DNA of 16,991 nt from Flavobacterium psychrophilum (GTDB taxonomy: Bacteria > Bacteroidota > Bacteroidia > Flavobacteriales > Flavobacteriaceae): contig DYPB01000045.1 of assembly GCA_020720185.1 (NCBI GenBank), forward strand, positions 1 through 16,991, in the 5' to 3' direction. Position 1 is the first letter of the stretch; each line of letters opens with the position of its first letter. Shown here one piece after another: positions 15,588 to 16,991 of the stretch. The notes below the pieces were generated by a model. It ran no database searches, was not told the origin of the DNA, and saw nothing but the letters and a program-made list of their open reading frames with translations. The position numbers and the translations under genes were made by a program.

Positions 15588-16790
15588 TTAATTGCCATTT
15601 AGATATTCTTGCAAATATTCAAATTTTTTGGTTAATTTTCCGTTTTCCGTAACTTTTGCACGGGCTAAAATCCCATCTTTATCATTATTGAAAAATGCAG
15701 GAATAACCCATTTTATAAATGATTCTCCAAAACCTTCACTGGCATCTTTTGGTAATTCGCAAGGCAAATTATCAACAGCCATTACAACAGTAGCAGCAGG
15801 ATGGGTGATTGCAACTTCTTTATTTTCAAGTGGCAAATAGCCATAAAAAGGGTCGGCAATTGTAGATGCTCGGAGTGTGCAGGCAATTGGTCCATCAGTA
15901 TCACAAGAAATATCTGCAACAATTTTTATTTTACAAGATGGATTTTGTAACATCTTTTGAGAAACGATTTCTGGTGCTCCTGTTGCATAAAAATGTCCCG
16001 TTATTAGAATATCTGCAACATTTGCAAATTTTTCAAAATCAGAGGTGTATTGACTATCATTTTTGTAAATATCTTGTTTGCTTGCAGGTTTTCCGTCAAT
16101 TCTTTTGTAATAATTTGTAACATCAATTTGAGCATAAACAGGAGTAGCATAGTTTTTAGATAAAAAATCAATTGCAGAAACTTCTTTGATTTTCATGCCG
16201 TTTAAAATTTCTTTTGCTCCATTGGCAACTTTTCCTTCTCCTGTTAAAATAATTTTTATTGGTGGTAAGGTTTGTCTTTTTAATCTAAAAATTAAGTCTT
16301 CTTTATCATTAAGAGTTTCAGCTTTTGGTAAATTGAATAACTCAAATTTAATTCCAAATGCTCTAAAAGCGTTATAAGCCCCTACAATACCTGCATAAAA
16401 ACCAAATCCAATTAATCGATTAGAATTTTCATCTACAATAGTTTCGTGGTCATACAATTCTATATTTTTATCTAAAATTGCTTGTAATAATTTTCTATTA
16501 TGTGCTTGTTTTTTAATCGTATGCGAGAAAAAGAAATATTTTTTATTTGGAATTAATGCTTCTATCGGCACTTCTTTTACGCCAAAAAGTACTTCGCAAT
16601 CAGACATATCTTCGGTAATTTCAATTCCTGAATTTTGATATTCAGCATCTGAAAAAAATCTAATATCTGATTTCTCTACTTTTATTTTTGCGTCGGGATA
16701 AGTGTTTTTTAGTGTAACTAATTCTGTTGGTGTAAAAACCACTCGTCTATCAGGTGGGTTTTTTCTTTCTTTAATAATTCCAAAAGTCAT
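15588..16790 (-). CDS. NAD(P)-dependent dehydrogenase of the lysine-ketoglutarate reductase / saccharopine dehydrogenase (Lys1) type
   Basis: The 400-aa protein has the alanine dehydrogenase/transhydrogenase N-terminal fold in the version found in fungal Lys1 and the LKR half of animal AASS. From the ATG at 16790, KERKNPPDRRVVFTP opens the domain at 7-21. Lys72 (GVKEVP) and His90 (FFSHTIKKQ) match the catalytic Lys/His pair of Lys1, and GFGFYAGIVGAYNAFRAFG is at 128-146. A Rossmann motif GEGKVANGA lies at 184-192. The frame extends six codons upstream to a TTG, but the ATG gives the family start. Saccharopine formation or cleavage is the best guess; automatic pipelines may call it alanine dehydrogenase. 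The partner glutamate-forming enzyme is not in the window. It leads a two-gene unit with cvfB. Confidence 0.85.
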   Translation of the reverse strand: MTFGIIKERKNPPDRRVVFTPTELVTLKNTYPDAKIKVEKSDIRFFSDAEYQNSGIEITEDMSDCEVLFGVKEVPIEALIPNKKYFFFSHTIKKQAHNRKLLQAILDKNIELYDHETIVDENSNRLIGFGFYAGIVGAYNAFRAFGIKFELFNLPKAETLNDKEDLIFRLKRQTLPPIKIILTGEGKVANGAKEILNGMKIKEVSAIDFLSKNYATPVYAQIDVTNYYKRIDGKPASKQDIYKNDSQYTSDFEKFANVADILITGHFYATGAPEIVSQKMLQNPSCKIKIVADISCDTDGPIACTLRASTIADPFYGYLPLENKEVAITHPAATVVMAVDNLPCELPKDASEGFGESFIKWVIPAFFNNDKDGILARAKVTENGKLTKKFEYLQEYLNGN

Positions 16791-16805
16791 TTTTATTTTT
16801 TTTTG

Positions 16806-16813
16806 CAAAGATA
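16806..16813 (-). promoter_or_regulatory. Probable -7 box for the LKR-like/cvfB operon
   Basis: TATCTTTG on the minus strand fits TAnnTTTG exactly and ends 15 nt before the ATG at 16790, which would give a very short leader. The -33 region is poor. It also overlaps the alternative TTG start (16806-16808), supporting the ATG. Confidence 0.45.
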
Positions 16814-16862
16814 CACTTTCAAATATGAAATATGTTTGCGATACTATGAAATTATTTTAAAT

Positions 16863-16890
16863 CAGGAAGATATTTACAAATATCTTCCTG
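16863..16890 (-). terminator. Strong 11-bp hairpin, likely terminator of a gene right of the window
   Basis: CAGGAAGATAT (16863-16873) and ATATCTTCCTG (16880-16890) form a perfect 11-bp stem with loop TTACAA. AT-rich, T-containing tracts flank it on both strands. It lies upstream of the LKR-like gene, so on the minus strand it would end a gene lying to the right. The plus-strand side has the better T-tract, but there is no plus-strand gene before it. Confidence 0.6.
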
Positions 16891-16910
16891 CTAATTATTT
16901 TTATTTTATA

Positions 16911-16991
16911 CCAATGCTCCTAACAAACATCTGTTAGTTAAACCCAGATTACGCATTAGACTTCGTTATGAAAACTCAAAATGCAATAAAA
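16911..16991. other. Non-coding right edge with inverted repeat, possible end of a dispersed element
   Basis: CTAACA (16920-16925) and TGTTAG (16932-16937) form a 6-bp inverted repeat, followed by AACCCAGATTACGCATTAG. An ATG at 16968 opens eight codons (MKTQNAIK) to the edge on the plus strand, and eleven minus-strand codons are open from the edge to a TAA at 16956-16958. Neither is long enough to call a gene. The composition is less AT-rich than the surrounding spacers and the segment looks repeat-like to me. Confidence 0.3.

Noticed and set aside
15588..16790. True alanine dehydrogenase
   Set aside because: The N-terminal fold is shared, but the KERKNPPDRR opening, the FFSHTIKKQ motif and the GFYAGIVGAYNA block fit the LKR/Lys1 branch better.

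Overview
The window comes from a low-GC member of the Bacteroidota, almost certainly class Flavobacteriia and probably Flavobacterium or a close relative. This rests on several signs: a C-terminal type IX secretion sorting domain on a subtilase; promoters of the Bacteroidota type (-7 box TAnnTTTG); A-rich translation starts with no Shine-Dalgarno; a Rho factor with a long Asn/Lys-rich insert; and families typical of the phylum (DUF4293, DUF3820, LysM plus PBP1-fold proteins, a YidC with a large periplasmic domain). I found no tRNA, rRNA, CRISPR array, prophage or complete insertion sequence. No gene-free stretch exceeds 300 bases.

Layout, left to right. Bases 1-174 hold a 21-bp tandem repeat cut by the window edge. 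Next, on the minus strand and read right to left, come a MORN-repeat secreted protein, mnmA (tRNA 2-thiouridylase) and a T9SS-exported subtilisin-like protease, closely spaced and probably co-transcribed. A long palindrome (3777-3834) separates them from yidC (membrane protein insertase). Further right on the same strand is a run that starts at a good promoter near 9900-9930: a five-LysM protein, a LysM plus PBP1-fold protein, an OsmC-family peroxidase and a DUF3820 protein. These four are tightly packed (13-nt gap, 1-nt overlap, 21-nt gap). Then come an FAD-linked 2-hydroxyacid oxidase and a small four-helix membrane protein (DUF4293) with a textbook intrinsic terminator. The membrane protein is divergent from rho, the only plus-strand gene I accept. 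Rho converges on a lipoprotein beta-carbonic anhydrase. The right end is a two-gene unit: a lysine-ketoglutarate-reductase-like NAD(P) dehydrogenase followed by a CvfB-type S1 RNA-binding protein. The last 200 bases hold a strong hairpin and what may be the edge of a dispersed repeat.

How the genes fit together. Most are core functions: translation fidelity (mnmA), membrane biogenesis (yidC), transcription termination (rho) and redox metabolism. The most distinctive group is the envelope cluster around the LysM proteins, which looks like peptidoglycan binding or sensing. Several starts had to be moved inward, because the longest open frames begin at TTG codons while an in-frame ATG a few codons on fits the family better (protease, mnmA, DUF4293, the LKR-like gene). 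The exception is DUF3820, which seems to need TTG.

I do not see a convincing undescribed multi-gene system. The best leads are the LysM/PBP1 pair with its in-frame 21-bp repeat, the OsmC-stop-DUF3820 same-frame arrangement, the disordered insert in Rho, the putative surface-lipoprotein carbonic anhydrase, and the repeat-rich edges, which suggest the window may be a whole contig ending in repeats.
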